Counted from the first letter of the stretch, positions 10,481 to 21,289 are shown. The stretch: 64,000 bases of DNA from Wyeomyia smithii (GCF_029784165.1 NC_073694.1:32469506-32533505), one strand, 5' to 3'. Numbers and translations are program-made. The notes: generated from the sequence alone by a model not told the origin.

Positions 10481-11592
10481 GCTAGATTTCGCTGCATGCT
10501 GCCACCGGCAGGCAGCTCATCTACCAAACCGGCTGCCGCTGTGCAGGAATCAGCAAGAAAACCACTTCTGCCTTATGTATTAGTATTCACGTGGTGTTTG
10601 TATCTTTTCCAACCTCTTTATCGCACACGTGTTATGATAACCGTGTGTGCAGTACACAAAACCGAAGAAGGACTAAAACCCCCCGCCGAAATATCATCTG
10701 CTCCTGGCCTGCTAGGGATGTTCCAGGCTGCCGGGTTCCAACTCTCACTCACAGCCAGTGTGTGAAGTTGAGTCAAAAAAGAATATACAAGGATTAGCAC
10801 TTTTTCCGCCCAAGCTACAGACACGTGTGGGGAAAAGTGACAAACCTAACCTAGATGAGACACAACTCGTTCGAATTCCTCGACATACTCGAAGTGCTTG
10901 GCAGTGATAAGTGACGGAAACACATCAAGCAGAGGAAGGCGAGGCAGGGCAGGGTACCTTCCACCGCAATGTTTCGAACCAGGAGAGCAAACCTAGAACC
11001 GAGATGGAAGCAAACCGTTCGGCGTTCCAGCGTTCTCCCAGCAAATTCATTCAAAATTTAATTTAGGAGTGGAAAAGAATGCTTAATGCATTTGCCACTG
11101 CTGCTACTGCTGTTGCTGCTGAGTGAAGTGGGTGTCTCCGGTTTTCCGGGTGGGCTTGAGGCTTGAGTATAAGCAAAATAAAATTCCATCCTGTGGAATA
11201 CATACGTTTCCGATCGGCTAATGGGTAGGGTCGGGAGGAAGTGTGAGAGGAGATGCGAAGAGGGTGATACATTTCAGGATACGGCCTCAGCAAATTATTG
11301 AATTTACCCGAGTTGAGAAAGTGAATGTGGGTGATGTTTTTTCAAGGATCAATTTGATTCGGAGTGTTCGTTACAGACTTCCGTTGCGTGCGGGATAAAG
11401 CTGAAGAGTTTCGATTTTTTGGTTACAGTTTACCATCTTTTGTATCTCTTCTTAGGGTTTTTTTGTTTACATATAATGATTTTATCCGAAAGACTGTTAA
11501 TCAAAAAAGGCACTTGGAAAATCCTAGCAAGCTGTAACTCCAAACTGTCGATAGATTCCAGCCAACATTTTTTTTTTTGAACCAGAAGAGCA
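10481..11592. other. Higher-complexity DNA upstream of the channel gene
   Basis: More balanced composition than its surroundings. It could hold the promoter, 5' leader or upstream exons of the channel gene. A T-tract followed by AACCAG lies a few bases before the annotated ATG and could be a 3' splice site (T-run about 11566-11578, AG about 11584), so an upstream exon is possible. Short frames of 60-90 codons here resemble no protein I recognise. Confidence 0.4.
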
Positions 11593-13523
11593 ATGATCCA
11601 CGGCCATCGCTGCCACCTTCGTCATCATTCGGGTACCCACCTCGCCCCTGTCCTTCCGGGTACCTCCGCGTGCGTTAAGCTGCGCCGTTTCATCCGCTCC
11701 CAGCTGCTGGTGGACCAGGATCATCCGGAAACGAGAAACTATCTCAAGAGCAACGCCCAGATTTGCAACGAAAACAAACGTCAGGTGAGCCGTTTCCCAC
11801 CGTACGTTATCCATCCGTTCAGTCGCTTCCGGAAGCACTGGGACCTGGTCATCTTTGTGGCACTGGCTTCACACATGCTGCTGCTGGCGTATGATTTCTC
11901 TTTTTTGATATTCCGGCCGGAAAGTTCCTACCGGGGGGCGATCGTGTTCGATCTGTTCCTGTGTGCCATCCTGGCGGCGGAGATCGGTTTGAGGTTTGTG
12001 ACCGGATACGTCGTACAAGATACCAACGAAATCGTACTGGAGCCACACCGGATTGCGATGAATTACCTGAAGTCTTACCGGTTGGTGTACAACTTGCTTG
12101 CGGTGCTGCCATACATTGTCCTGTTGGATTACTTCAACCGAGGGTATTATCAGTACGAGGTCACTACGTATTTGCTGTTTGTCACCTACTTGTATGTGAT
12201 TAACATTTTCCGGTTCCGGGAGATTTTTGCCTACTTTCAGGTTTGTTCAAAGCTAGATTCCATGACTTCAAAATAATTCTAATTTATTTCTATCAGACAC
12301 TACCAAGAATGTTCCAGATTAGTGAGAAGAAAATATTGGTGATGAAGGTGGTGATGAACACCATCTACGTGCTTCACTGGAGTGCCTGCTTGCGGTACAT
12401 CCTGCCGGAGCTGTCCGTCGTACCGGAACCTAGGTCGGAAGATATCCTATCACTAGGAAATCCGCTGCTGCGTACCGACAACTTCTCGGTGGGACACTTT
12501 CTGGTCGATGTACATTGGCGTCATTTTCGGAACGCGAATTTTCCCGACTACCCGGTGCAAGGGGAGCGTATTATCATCGAGCCACCGATGTACTCCGAGT
12601 ATCTGCAGTTCTATTACTTTAACCGTCCGGCGGATGAGCGGCTGTACGACCGAGACTTCGTCCTGATGAAGCTGGACAGCATACGGAAGAATGCGACAGT
12701 GGCGAATCGGTATCTTGTTAGTTTGATGGCCACGATAAAGCTCAGTCTACAAGCGGGAAGAGACGACAGCGCTGGTATGCATTTCATCATCACCGCATTG
12801 TCGACATTTCTACTCGTGGGAGGATGGATTTGGTTCACGTATATTACTTTGATTATGGTTCGAATTCTCTCCTCCTCGGAAGTGTGTCAAACTAGGTTCG
12901 AAGAGTTGGTCAACGAAATAAAAGCCTATGCGTTCAACAAACGACTGAGTTCGTTTCGGGAGAAAAAAATGCTACAACACTTGGATTATCGATACAGAAA
13001 GAATTACTTCGACGAAAAAGCGATCGTGCGAATTCTGCCGGATAATTTCCGGAGAAACATTCGAATGGAAGTTCGTCGAAAGTTTCTGAAGAACATTGAA
13101 CTTTTCGAAGATTTGCCGCAAGAGCTGATCGAGGACATAGTGGATTGTTTGAAGTACGAAATTTACCTGGAAAACGATATGATCATCGAGGCAGGTTCCA
13201 TTGGAGATTCTTTGTACTTGTTGGCAAGCGGAACTGCGGCTGTTTATTCCCGACTGGGCACGGAACTCGGCCATTTGTTCGACGGGGCTCATTTCGGTGA
13301 GATTTCGCTACTACGATCGGATCATGAAAGGAGTGCCACCATCATCGCACTGGAGGACTGCGAAGTGTACAGGCTGACATACGAGAGTTTTCAGCAGTTG
13401 ATTGAACCCAACTCGCCATTGCTGCTGAGAATGCACAAACTGGCAGAGAGAAAACTGGCGAAAGAGACCAGATTCGGGGGGAATGTATCCGAGGAAGAGA
13501 TGTACGACAATTTTTTGCAGTGA
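11593..13523 (+). CDS. Divergent HCN/CNG-type cyclic-nucleotide-gated channel-like protein
   Basis: Two exons, 11593-12240 and 12297-13523, joined in phase 0 across a 56-bp intron, give about 624 residues. The order is HCN-like: a short N-domain, the HPFSRFRKHWDL box before S1 (near residue 75), S1-S4 to about 216, S5 (ILVMKVVMNTIYVLHWSACL, from about 229), a long extracellular linker, pore helix and S6 (about 355-405), a C-linker with YRYRKNYFDEKAIV, and a cyclic-nucleotide-binding domain from about 487 to 600. The binding domain keeps the phosphate-binding FGEISLL and RSAT positions. The pore is unusual: where HCN has GYG or CNG has TIGE, this has SLQAGRDDSAG, and S4 carries few basic residues. 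A plasma-membrane cation channel is expected from the family; conduction is uncertain. The ATG is plausible, but a possible acceptor just upstream leaves the start open. Confidence 0.85.
12241..12296 (+). other. Intron of the channel-like gene
   Basis: 56 bp, starting GTTTGT and ending with a pyrimidine-rich TTATTTCTATCAG. It falls between codons (TTTCAG|ACACTACCA). Splicing restores REIFAYFQ-TLPRMFQ across the S4-S5 junction; reading through meets a TAA after about 11 codons. Confidence 0.88.
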
Positions 13524-13551
13524 AGAACTTTACTTTAGCATTAACTGGATT

Positions 13552-13557
13552 AATAAA
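13552..13557 (+). terminator. Polyadenylation signal of the channel-like gene
   Basis: AATAAA 29 bp after the stop codon, followed by a T-rich stretch (about 13566-13576). Confidence 0.6.
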
Positions 13558-13799
13558 CTTCTTTAGTTTTTTTTTGTAATATGTAGTTCATATAAATATA
13601 TTGTTATTCATAATAATTATTTGACGAGACTCAGTAATTTATTTTAGTACATTTCAGGAATTGGGAGGATTCAAGATTTGAGGGTTTGAAGTAGTATCTG
13701 GGTTTTAAGCGTCCATGGATTTCGAAATATTTGAATTTTGAATGTACTATGACTTAGAGATTTTTGTATTTTGGGATACTGAAATTTCATAGCTTAAAT

Positions 13800-14620
13800 A
13801 GATGCGCAACTAAAGTGCTTGCTATCGAAAGGTCAATAGGTGGCGCCAGCAACAAGTGCTGGTCGATTTTAAAATATCTAAAACGTGATGAACCAAGCTG
13901 AGACATATGGTAAACGAATCTCTTTGACACGTAAGTGATTTTATTGTGGCATCATTTACTATTGATTTTGTGAAAATATCTAATTATGTTCCAAAAAATC
14001 GGTATTTGCGGGAAGTGTTGCTTTACTCATCTCATCCAATAAAAACGGCGGCTGAAGCGCATCGAGAGTTTATTTTTTTCATGGAAATAAGTGAAACAAC
14101 GAGCCGTGATTGGTACCATCGGTTTGAAAACCGTAATTTTGACAACTGCCTGCGTGATGGGAGTCTAAACACCTTCGAAGACGCCAAATTCGAGAATTTG
14201 TTCGATGAGGATCCATGTCAAGCGCCACATCAAACGGCTTCGTTTCGGCTCGGCCGAATGTAAACACTGTGAAGGTTATTTGGTTACCAGCATGACAACG
14301 GTCTCACACTGCCAAAGTCGTTAAAACTTATTCTCCAGATATTGTCGTGTCCGACTCTCACTTGTTCCGCTCGATAGCACCCCTAGTAACAATTTCGGTT
14401 TTATCAAAGTTTTATAGCGCTTAATACAGCCAAAACAGCAGTATAAGACTTTGATAAAACCTGTTTTGGTACTTGGGACATGATCTGGTTGATCAGCAGT
14501 TCCGCTCATTAGGCGTCGAAAAATCAAAAGACGAACACTTTATCATAACGGTTTTCAAAATCTACCAGCAAGATGGAACAAATTTGTTATTCACGATGGA
14601 CAATACTTTGAATGACTTAT
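13800..14620 (+). pseudogene. Mariner transposase remnant
   Basis: A dead mariner. The N-terminal DNA-binding part reads LREVLLYSSHPIKTAAEAHREF, then TTSRDWYHRFENRNFD and FEDAKFENLFDEDPCQ (13946-14240), the standard helix-turn-helix region. Most of the catalytic core is deleted. Near 14290-14375, in shifting frames, are the QHDN block and YSPDIVVSDSHLFRS, the region of the second and third catalytic Asp. After a 97-bp MITE insertion the C-terminus resumes (DQQFRSL...) and ends HDGQYFE near 14610. Terminal inverted repeats were not resolved. Inactive by deletion, frameshift and insertion. Confidence 0.85.
14381..14477. mobile_element. 97-bp MITE nested in the mariner remnant
   Basis: A near-palindromic insert. 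GGTTTTATCAAAGTTTTATA on the left pairs with TATAAGACTTTGATAAAACC on the right (19 of 20), and outer ends CCCTAGTAAC and GTACTTGGG extend the inverted repeats. It separates the SPD block from the C-terminal block of the mariner, so it arrived later. Confidence 0.75.
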
Positions 14621-14744
14621 AGGAGACACTTGATGGGACTAAAGGATTTTAGAAATTTTAATTTTAGGATCTTGGGGTTTTAGGATTTTAATATATCAAG
14701 ACAATGAGATTTTCGAATTTAAGTATATACAGTAAAATACTTTT

Positions 14745-15000
14745 TACACGATGGATACGACGATTGAAAAAACGTCGTAGAAAAATCGTGTAAAAAACAC
14801 GTGCAAAAATTTAATTGTATAAAAAACCACCTTACTATAGTCTGTTACCGTTACTATTACTTTCTGTAGCTGTTTTACGCGAGGACACGCAAAATCGTGT
14901 AAAAAACTGTGCAAAAAAATCGCATTATTCAAAAAAATAAACGACGAAATCAAATATACCGCGTTATTTGAATCGTCGTAAAAAAGCGTGTAGAAAGACC
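14745..15000. mobile_element. MITE-like block with CGTGTAAAAAAC motifs
   Basis: Repeated ATCGTGTAAAAAAC-type words, with inverted ends TTTTTACACGATGG (left) and a GCGTGTAGAAAGAC-type end (right). The build is like the larger CGCG element at 59727-60327. It lies between octamer-repeat islands. No coding capacity. Confidence 0.5.
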
Positions 15001-15289
15001 TCACTCTGTTCTAATTTTATAGGGCTATGGGATTTGAGGACGTTAAAATTTCAGGATTTTAGAATCTCAGGAATCTGAATTTTAGGATTTCGGGGTCTCA
15101 GTTTTATAAAATTTTAAAATTTTTGCTGTCATTTTATTGTTTGACGGTCTCAGGGTCCGGAAATGAAATTTTGATTTATGAAGATTAGAATTCCAAATGT
15201 CTCAGCTTGGTTTATCAAGTTTTATGAATTCAATGAGGATTTTATGATTTTGGGACAATTAGATGATTCTAATATCTTAGGATGTTGAT

Positions 15290-15778
15290 GTGGTAGAAAC
15301 TACATCTCAATTAACCAGCACGGATTTATTCCGATCGGTTCGGGACGATCAGTAACTACTACCCTTCTAGATTTTTTGAGAAGGGAGTACAAGTAGACAT
15401 TATATGCGGATCTGAAAGCAGCATTTGATTAGATCGACCATTAAATTCTGCACAAGCGAGCCTTCACGACTAGGAGCATCCTAGCAGCTTATTACAAAGT
15501 TGAATTCTTATTTGACGGGGACAGCCCTTCGGGTGCGATTTGGCTCGTGTGGCAACTCAGCTCTCATCAGTACTTCCGGGGTACCCCTAGGAAGCAACCT
15601 TACAGGGCTTTCTTCTGTTCACGTTATGCTTCAACGATAAAAGCTCTGTTGGGAGTTAGATACAAACTCATTCATGCAAATGATCTTAAACTGTATGTTA
15701 TAGTTAACTCGATCGAGAATTACGTTCGTCTGCAGGCTGTGCTGAATATTTTCGTTGACTGGTGTCAATGTTAAAGCT
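15290..15778 (+). pseudogene. Non-LTR retrotransposon RT fragment (jockey/CR1-like)
   Basis: Conceptual reading with stops and shifts: NYISINQHGFIPIGSGRSVT, then LYADLKAAFD, and near the end HANDLKLYVIVNSIENYVRL followed by FVDWCQC. These are RT fingers and palm motifs of the jockey/CR1 type; the catalytic YADD has decayed to HAND. Both ends are truncated, and no endonuclease or 3' tail is present. It lies among octamer-repeat islands. Confidence 0.75.
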
Positions 15779-15780
15779 AA

Positions 15781-15905
15781 GCCTTTACGCAACATTCCAA
15801 TTGTGGGGCTAGCGCTACGATCCCACTGACTTTAACAGTCTCTCCCGAACCGGGGCTCGAACATACGATGACTGGCTTGTTAGGCCATCCTTGTACCAAA
15901 GTGTG
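15781..15905 (-). repeat. tRNA-related SINE fragment
   Basis: On the minus strand GTTCGAGCCCC (15852-15862) matches a Pol III B box. Just upstream, TGGCCTAACAAGCCA can form an anticodon-type stem-loop with AAC in the loop. The spacing is too short for a functional tRNA, so a truncated tRNA-derived SINE is the better reading. Confidence 0.5.
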
Positions 15906-16499
15906 CAGTGCTGACGTTCCAGTATCATGCTGACGAATTTTTGACATTATAATGTGTAGCAAGAAAAAAACACTGTAAAAAGTTCAGAGAAAAAATGTTA
16001 AAATACTCAAACGTTCATAACTTTTTTGTTTTTCATTTTACCATCACCAAATTTTGACAGATAGTAATACATATAGTCATCTTCACTGTGTAAAAACATT
16101 AAATTTTTATAGAAGGTATATTTTGAGATATTTAATTTGGAAAATTTGGCACAGAAAAAAAATCTACAGTCAACATATTTTTTCTTGAACTTCAATTTTA
16201 TTACCTACAACTTTGCTGAAGACAACATTTCAATCAAACAAGCCGATTTTCTGATATAACAAATTTTATCTATCAGTCACATTTTTTCTTAGGCCCTTTT
16301 AAAACAGCAGTCGTGAGTCAACAAGAACAGTGGATATCATAAAATGACCTTATTATCAGCGGAATCGGAAATGGTCGATCAGGATCGATTTGCGCAGTAC
16401 CATGGAATGACTCTCTAGGAATTCTCCTGAGCCAAAGCTGGACTTCAATCTTCACTGCTTCTATAGTATCTAAACAAAACCGACAACTGGTTTCCTGGT
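15906..16499. other. AT-rich spacer
   Basis: Nothing recognised. No coding frame beyond about 60 codons. Confidence 0.45.
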
Positions 16500-17475
16500 G
16501 ATTATGATTTTAAGATTGATTTTCGGATACCATTATCATTTGATTTTATGGGACGTTAAGATTCTAAGATTGTATAATTAAGGATTTTAGGATTTGATGA
16601 TATTACGAATTCAGAATTCTCAATTTCAGGATTTATTATTGCAAGAACTTGGGATTTATGAAGTTTTGGATTTTAGAATTTTGGAAAATTGTGATTTTTC
16701 ATTTTCAGGATTTGAAGATTCTGGATTATGGAAGGTTCATAAGGATGTTCGGACTTTTATGTTTGAGTGTTCTAGGATTTTGGGGTTTTACTAATACGAA
16801 ATACTATTCAAAATTTGTTTTGTTTTTTTTTATTCTGCGGCTGTGGAATAAGAGGATTTTATGGTTTGGGCTTTTGGGATTACTGTGTTTTCAGTATTCC
16901 ATTATCTTCGTCGTTTTCCCTTATTTTAACATTTTAGCAATTGGGAAATTTCGAACTTTCAGTTTCAATGGTGTAGGATTTGGGGTAAAGTTTAGGGGTC
17001 TTGGTATAATAGGATTTTGGGATTCTTGGATACTAGGACATATGCCATTTTGAATTTTCAAATTTAGTGAGTTTAGCATGATAGGGTTTTGAAGTAGAAT
17101 ACTTCTCTCAGGTAGTTCGGCTACATAGGGATGTGAAATGAAAATCTAAAACCGAAAAAAGTGAAAAATATGTCCAATTTCAAATGCTAATAAATCGGTT
17201 AGTATTCGATGGATTCCCTTCGTTCTTGCAGCAATAGATTGGAAAATCTTCTAAGATTCTTCTCAAAATAAGATAATTGTAATTTTATTATTCACACTAT
17301 TGTACTATTGAAAATAGTCAAGCCTTGTCAAAACCCAAAATTCGACCTCTGATTGGTCGTTATATTAGCCTTGTCAAAACCCAAAATTCGACCTCTGATT
17401 GGTCGTTATATGCTTGCTTCCCAAGCACGGTCGACAGGATCATATACCTTGCAATTGAAAACATGCTATTTGGCC

Positions 17476-17483
17476 TATATAAG
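17476..17483 (+). promoter_or_regulatory. TATA box, copy B module 1
   Basis: TATATAAG in GGCCTATATAAGAGCCTG, preceded by ATTGGTCG at about 17349 and again at 17397. SL1 follows 219 bp downstream. Confidence 0.45.
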
Positions 17484-17694
17484 AGCCTGCTTCAGCCGGA
17501 GCCGCTCATAATAGTTCTAGACAGCTACAACAGCAGTCGTCCTTCCTTAGCAGCAGCACTAGCCCTGTGGTTGGTCACCACGTCTTAGGAGCAGCGCGGT
17601 TTTTCTCAGCGTGTGTCGCCAGGCAGCCATTATTCCCCCCGTGTTGGGGCAGCATGAAGATTGCCATCAGGAAATCCAATTTCGAAAATCAAAA

Positions 17695-17710
17695 TGCCTT
17701 TTTTAAAGCA
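17695..17710 (+). promoter_or_regulatory. Histone-type hairpin SL1, copy B (degenerate)
   Basis: TGCCTT-TTTT-AAAGCA, with one mismatch compared with copy A. Followed by AATAAACAAG and CATTGAAAG. Confidence 0.4.
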
Positions 17711-17915
17711 AATAAACAAGCCATTGAAAGTTAATAATTTTTGTCAACGCAAGCAAGCATTCTGTGTTGCATCCTAGCAATTCAAATTTGTCGCACCCGT
17801 CTAATTTACTGAACGTGAAATAGCTTCCACAGTGCATGTTGTCCGTGTATCTTAATTCCCCTAATGTTAGGGCAGCTCAAAGGTTGTAAATAGCAACCGA
17901 TTTTGTACCGCAACA

Positions 17916-17931
17916 TGCTTTTTTCAAGACA
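17916..17931 (+). promoter_or_regulatory. Histone-type hairpin SL2, copy B (degenerate)
   Basis: TGCTTT-TTTC-AAGACA, with one mismatch in the stem. Followed by AATAAAA and AATTGAAGG. Confidence 0.4.
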
Positions 17932-18672
17932 AATAAAAAAATAATTGAAGGTTAATAATTTTCTGGCATCAACACAAGCAGACATTCTGTGCGGGATGCA
18001 ATCAAATTCTGTTTTAGTTGTCTAATTTTTACTTTCACTTTATTTAGTAAACCCCCCACTGTAGGGGCAGCGCAAAGGCTGCGATCAGCATAACCGACTT
18101 TGAATAATAAACTGCCCTGTTAGACCGTATTCACAAAGACAGTTAGTTCGACTATGCAGAGCTAATATGAAGTCGATTCAATCAATCAGCAGTAACAGAA
18201 TTTCGTCGTCTCCCAGTTGCCAAGTTGCAACATGATGCAACACGTAACAGCGAGCAAACGAAATCGCTTGATGTTACAAACCGCAATAAGATACGGGTTA
18301 AAACCGTTGCGTGTGTGAGAGCACCATCGGTGTTAATTCGCTGGATACACTATCTACTGTCTACTGAACGCAATAATCTGCTTACATGCGACACGGGGAC
18401 GGGAACATTTTCTTCAACCAAGCTGCACAACACGACACAAAACATGTTATTTTGTTGCTTCAATGAGAGTGCTATCGGTCCGGCTCGACAGAATGTTCAC
18501 AAGAAATCATTTTTGTGCATCCGTGCTACGAAACTGAGGAAAAACTTTAGAAACTGAAAAAAGAGGTGGAGCTTATCAAATGATCGCTCTGAACCAGAAT
18601 GAAGTCACACATATTTTTCAAGTTATATCATTCCACCACGTACGTAAAATAATTCATTCCTATTTTCGTCCC

Positions 18673-18680
18673 TATATAAG
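18673..18680 (+). promoter_or_regulatory. TATA box, copy B module 2
   Basis: TATATAAG in CCCTATATAAGAGCCTG. The 35-40 bp after it resemble those after the first TATA (CGCTCATA.TAGTTCT.), so the module is duplicated within the element. Confidence 0.45.
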
Positions 18681-18970
18681 AGCCTGTTTTAGTCGAAGCC
18701 GCTCATAGTAGTTCTGAACAGCGACGACAGCAGTCCTCCCTTAGCAGCAGCGGGAGCGAGCGGTGGGTACCATCGATAGCGGATAGCGGCCACAACTGTG
18801 GCATGGCTATGCATAGCGTAGCTGTTGCAGCGGGTATATCAGCATCGATAGTAGCAGGGTCAGCTGATGCAACGACACTCCCTTCACTAAAATGCTGTTT
18901 CAGTGTGGTAGCGGGAAGCATCAGCAGCAGGCTTGCATGAAGTGAATAGATCAGCCAGCAACTTTCTCTA

Positions 18971-19118
18971 AGGCCTCTGCCATAGTAGACGCGAAAAGCG
19001 GCGCGAACCGATTCGCTCGGCCGTGGGTTGATGTACAGCTCTACTGATGGCTGTACATTAACCTACAGCTGAGCGAATCGGTTCGCGTCGCTTTTCGCGT
19101 CTATTATGGCAGAGGCCT
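18971..19118. mobile_element. Palindromic MITE inside copy B
   Basis: AGGCCTCTGCCATAGTAGAC on the left is mirrored by GTCTATTATGGCAGAGGCCT on the right, and the complementarity continues through CGCGAACCGATTCGCTC towards a short centre near 19045. Half of the same palindrome lies near the right end of copy A (about 6630-6700), so the sequence is an old component of the family that became a full palindrome here. Confidence 0.7.
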
Positions 19119-19212
19119 AATGGGAAAGTTGTATCAGTTTGTTCAGAAGAATATTATTGTCGGTAATATTACAGAGATGCGATTGCGTGAAACCGATTTT
19201 GAATTGAACAAT

Positions 19213-19228
19213 TGTTCTTTTGAGAACA
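19213..19228 (+). promoter_or_regulatory. Histone-type hairpin SL3, copy B
   Basis: TGTTCT-TTTG-AGAACA: perfect 6-bp stem, 4-nt loop. Followed by AATAACACAC and TTTGAAGAGTTTAAAG. The copy A version differs by one G-T pair. Confidence 0.5.
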
Positions 19229-19617
19229 AATAACACACTTATTTGAAGAGTTTAAAGCTTTTGGTACCAATAGCAGAGTAGTGACAGCCTCAGCGGTAGA
19301 TGCAGATGCAGCCGGTACTTCCCTGAGGCCGATAAAGGTAAAGGTAAATGGGAGCAGCACGGCGGAACAGTTCGGATTATGCTTAGACGCGTGTCATTTT
19401 TCGTTGTTGATATTCCCCACATGAAACGACGCGCTTTCGTATGATAGCGGTGGTATTAGCGGTAGATGCATTTGCCAACACTTCCTCCAGTAAAGCCGTG
19501 TCTAGTTTTCAATGTGAAAACACCTTGTTATTGTGTTGACCGTGCGCCTTAGTCCTCACTATCAAGGTAACACAGAGATGTAAGATAAACACTACATCCT
19601 ATGATAAATTGAACAAT

Positions 19618-19633
19618 TGTCCTTACAAGGACA
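19618..19633 (+). promoter_or_regulatory. Histone-type hairpin SL4, copy B
   Basis: TGTCCT-TACA-AGGACA: perfect 6-bp stem, 4-nt loop, preceded by TTGAACAAT as in SL3. Followed by ACAAATGAA and AATGAAGATTTAAT. Confidence 0.5.
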
Positions 19634-19994
19634 ACAAATGAATTAATGAAGATTTAATTTTGAATTAGAATACTTCTCTCAGGAAATTCGGCTACATAGG
19701 GATGTAAAATGAAAATCTAAAACTGAAAAAAGTGAGAAAAATTTCAAATGCTAATAAATCGGTTAGTTTTCGATGGATTTCCTTCGTTTTTGCAGCAATC
19801 GATTAGAAAATCTTCTAAGATTCCTACCAAATGCATGAAATTGCAATTTTATCATTCGAACTATTGTACTATTGAAAACTCTTAAGCCTTGTCAAAACAC
19901 AAAATTCGACCTCTGATTGGTCGTTATACCGCGCTTTCCCAAGCACGGTCGGCAGAGTTATGGACCTAGTAAATTGGGAGTGCATCATTCGGCC

Positions 19995-20002
19995 TATATA
20001 AG
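19995..20002 (+). promoter_or_regulatory. TATA box, copy B module 3
   Basis: TATATAAG in CGGCCTATATAAGAGC, with ATTGGTCG about 80 bp upstream. A degenerate hairpin (20054-20069) with TTTGAAGAGTTAATA downstream follows after only about 50 bp, as if the middle of a module had been deleted. Confidence 0.45.
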
Positions 20003-20724
20003 AGCTTCATCAGATAATAAACAAACATTTCATCGGATATTGAATTGAACAACTGAAATTTGAAGAACACAAATGATTATTTGAAGAGTTAATATTTTCT
20101 CGTTTTGCGCTATAATCCAAAGTTAATTATCTTCATCTACATGCATACTCTGACTATTATTACGTGTTTGCGTCGCTTAGTGTTTGGCTACGGTCATGCA
20201 GAACGCAAATAACGGCGCGATGCGATTCGGCAAGACGAAATCTGTTGAAATGTATAGCTCTACTTCGCCTTAAAAAGAACTGTACATTTCACCACGGTAA
20301 GGCGAATCGCATCCGTTCCCGTTTAATGATGTCGTATTAAATGTGCATGTTACAATTCGGCAGCACTTAACTTCTCATTTGCACAAAATTTAAAAATATC
20401 CAATGAACTTCATTCAAAATATCAGACAAAAAGAAATTACAATACTGCCAATGAACGGTCAACGTTTATTTACTAGAAAAAATGACTGACACGCAAGCAG
20501 CCATCTTTCTTGTAAAAGTATTCTACTTCAACCTTGCGGTCGTGGCTTTGCATACAACCTACTTGTGATTTTTAATTTAAAAAATAGGAATGATTTTAAG
20601 GATTTCACGGTTTTGAGATTTGGGAAAATTTCCCGATTCCAGGATTTTAGGATTGCTGTTTTAGAATTTAGGAATTTGATTATTTCGAGATTTTAGGTAT
20701 CTGGGATTTCGGATTAACCCTTGA

Positions 20725-21289
20725 ATGAGCTCAACCATGCAATAAATTTCCGAAAAGCACAGAGAAGCGAAATTTTCTCCAGCAGTACACAATGGTCGAA
20801 TGGTCGAAAATTAGTGTTAACGAACCGCCCGAGTATAAATCCATGCTAGTCATTAGATAACTATTTTTTACACGAGACAAAACACACGTACAAAATAACT
20901 GAGACAGGTAAAATTTTGTCAATTTTTAGAAGGCCACGGAATCTGAATCAATTTTGACGAAACAGGTTTTATTTTACCGAAAAACTATCCTAGAATCCTA
21001 CAAAGGACATCGGAAATGTTACGAATGGTATGAGTGTGTGTCAAAATGTGCATTTTTGCAATGTGTAGAACCTTTTTTGACATCTTGTTTCTTCTAGGTT
21101 TATATGTTGCCAAAAAACTAGAATTCATTCCGAGTTCATTGATACCCAAAGGTTGAAAAACCGTCAAGGAACCACAACCAGATATAAATTAATTAAGTAT
21201 GAGTGTTGTTTTTGGCAGTTTTTTTTCCTGCCAAATTTCACCGCCGGAATATCATTAGGTCCAGCAGAAAATAAACATTAGAGTTTCGG
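20725..21289. other. Unassigned spacer
   Basis: AT-rich, with no coding frame or repeat recognised. An insertion of unknown type into the octamer array is possible. Confidence 0.4.

Larger units (their letters stand above)
17084..20573. mobile_element. Composite element copy B with histone-type 3' hairpins
   Basis: A 3490-bp counterpart of the 4652-6767 element, with the same ends: TGAAGTAGAATACTT just inside the left end, its complement near 20515-20530, then a 40-bp tail ending TTGTGATTTT. It is longer because it holds a perfect-looking second left-end start at about 19660 (a tandem partial unit), a 150-bp palindrome at 18971-19118, and a short tandem duplication around the ATTGG box at 17340-17400. 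Modules: TATATAAG at 17476, 18673 and 19995; hairpins at 17695, 17916, 19213 and 19618, plus a degenerate one at 20054. It is inserted into the octamer-repeat array. No transposase, RT or histone coding sequence is present. Confidence 0.75.

Noticed and set aside
16594..17053. Open frames in the octamer island
   Set aside because: They consist of translated GGATTTTA-like repeats (FWDF/ILEF words) without coding constraint.
17084..20573. Histone coding sequence inside the composite element
   Set aside because: I looked for the conserved ends and cores of H2A, H2B, H3, H4 and H1 on both strands. Only vague likenesses were found (for example KNTRIVSPSRFHLL in copy A), too weak to call.
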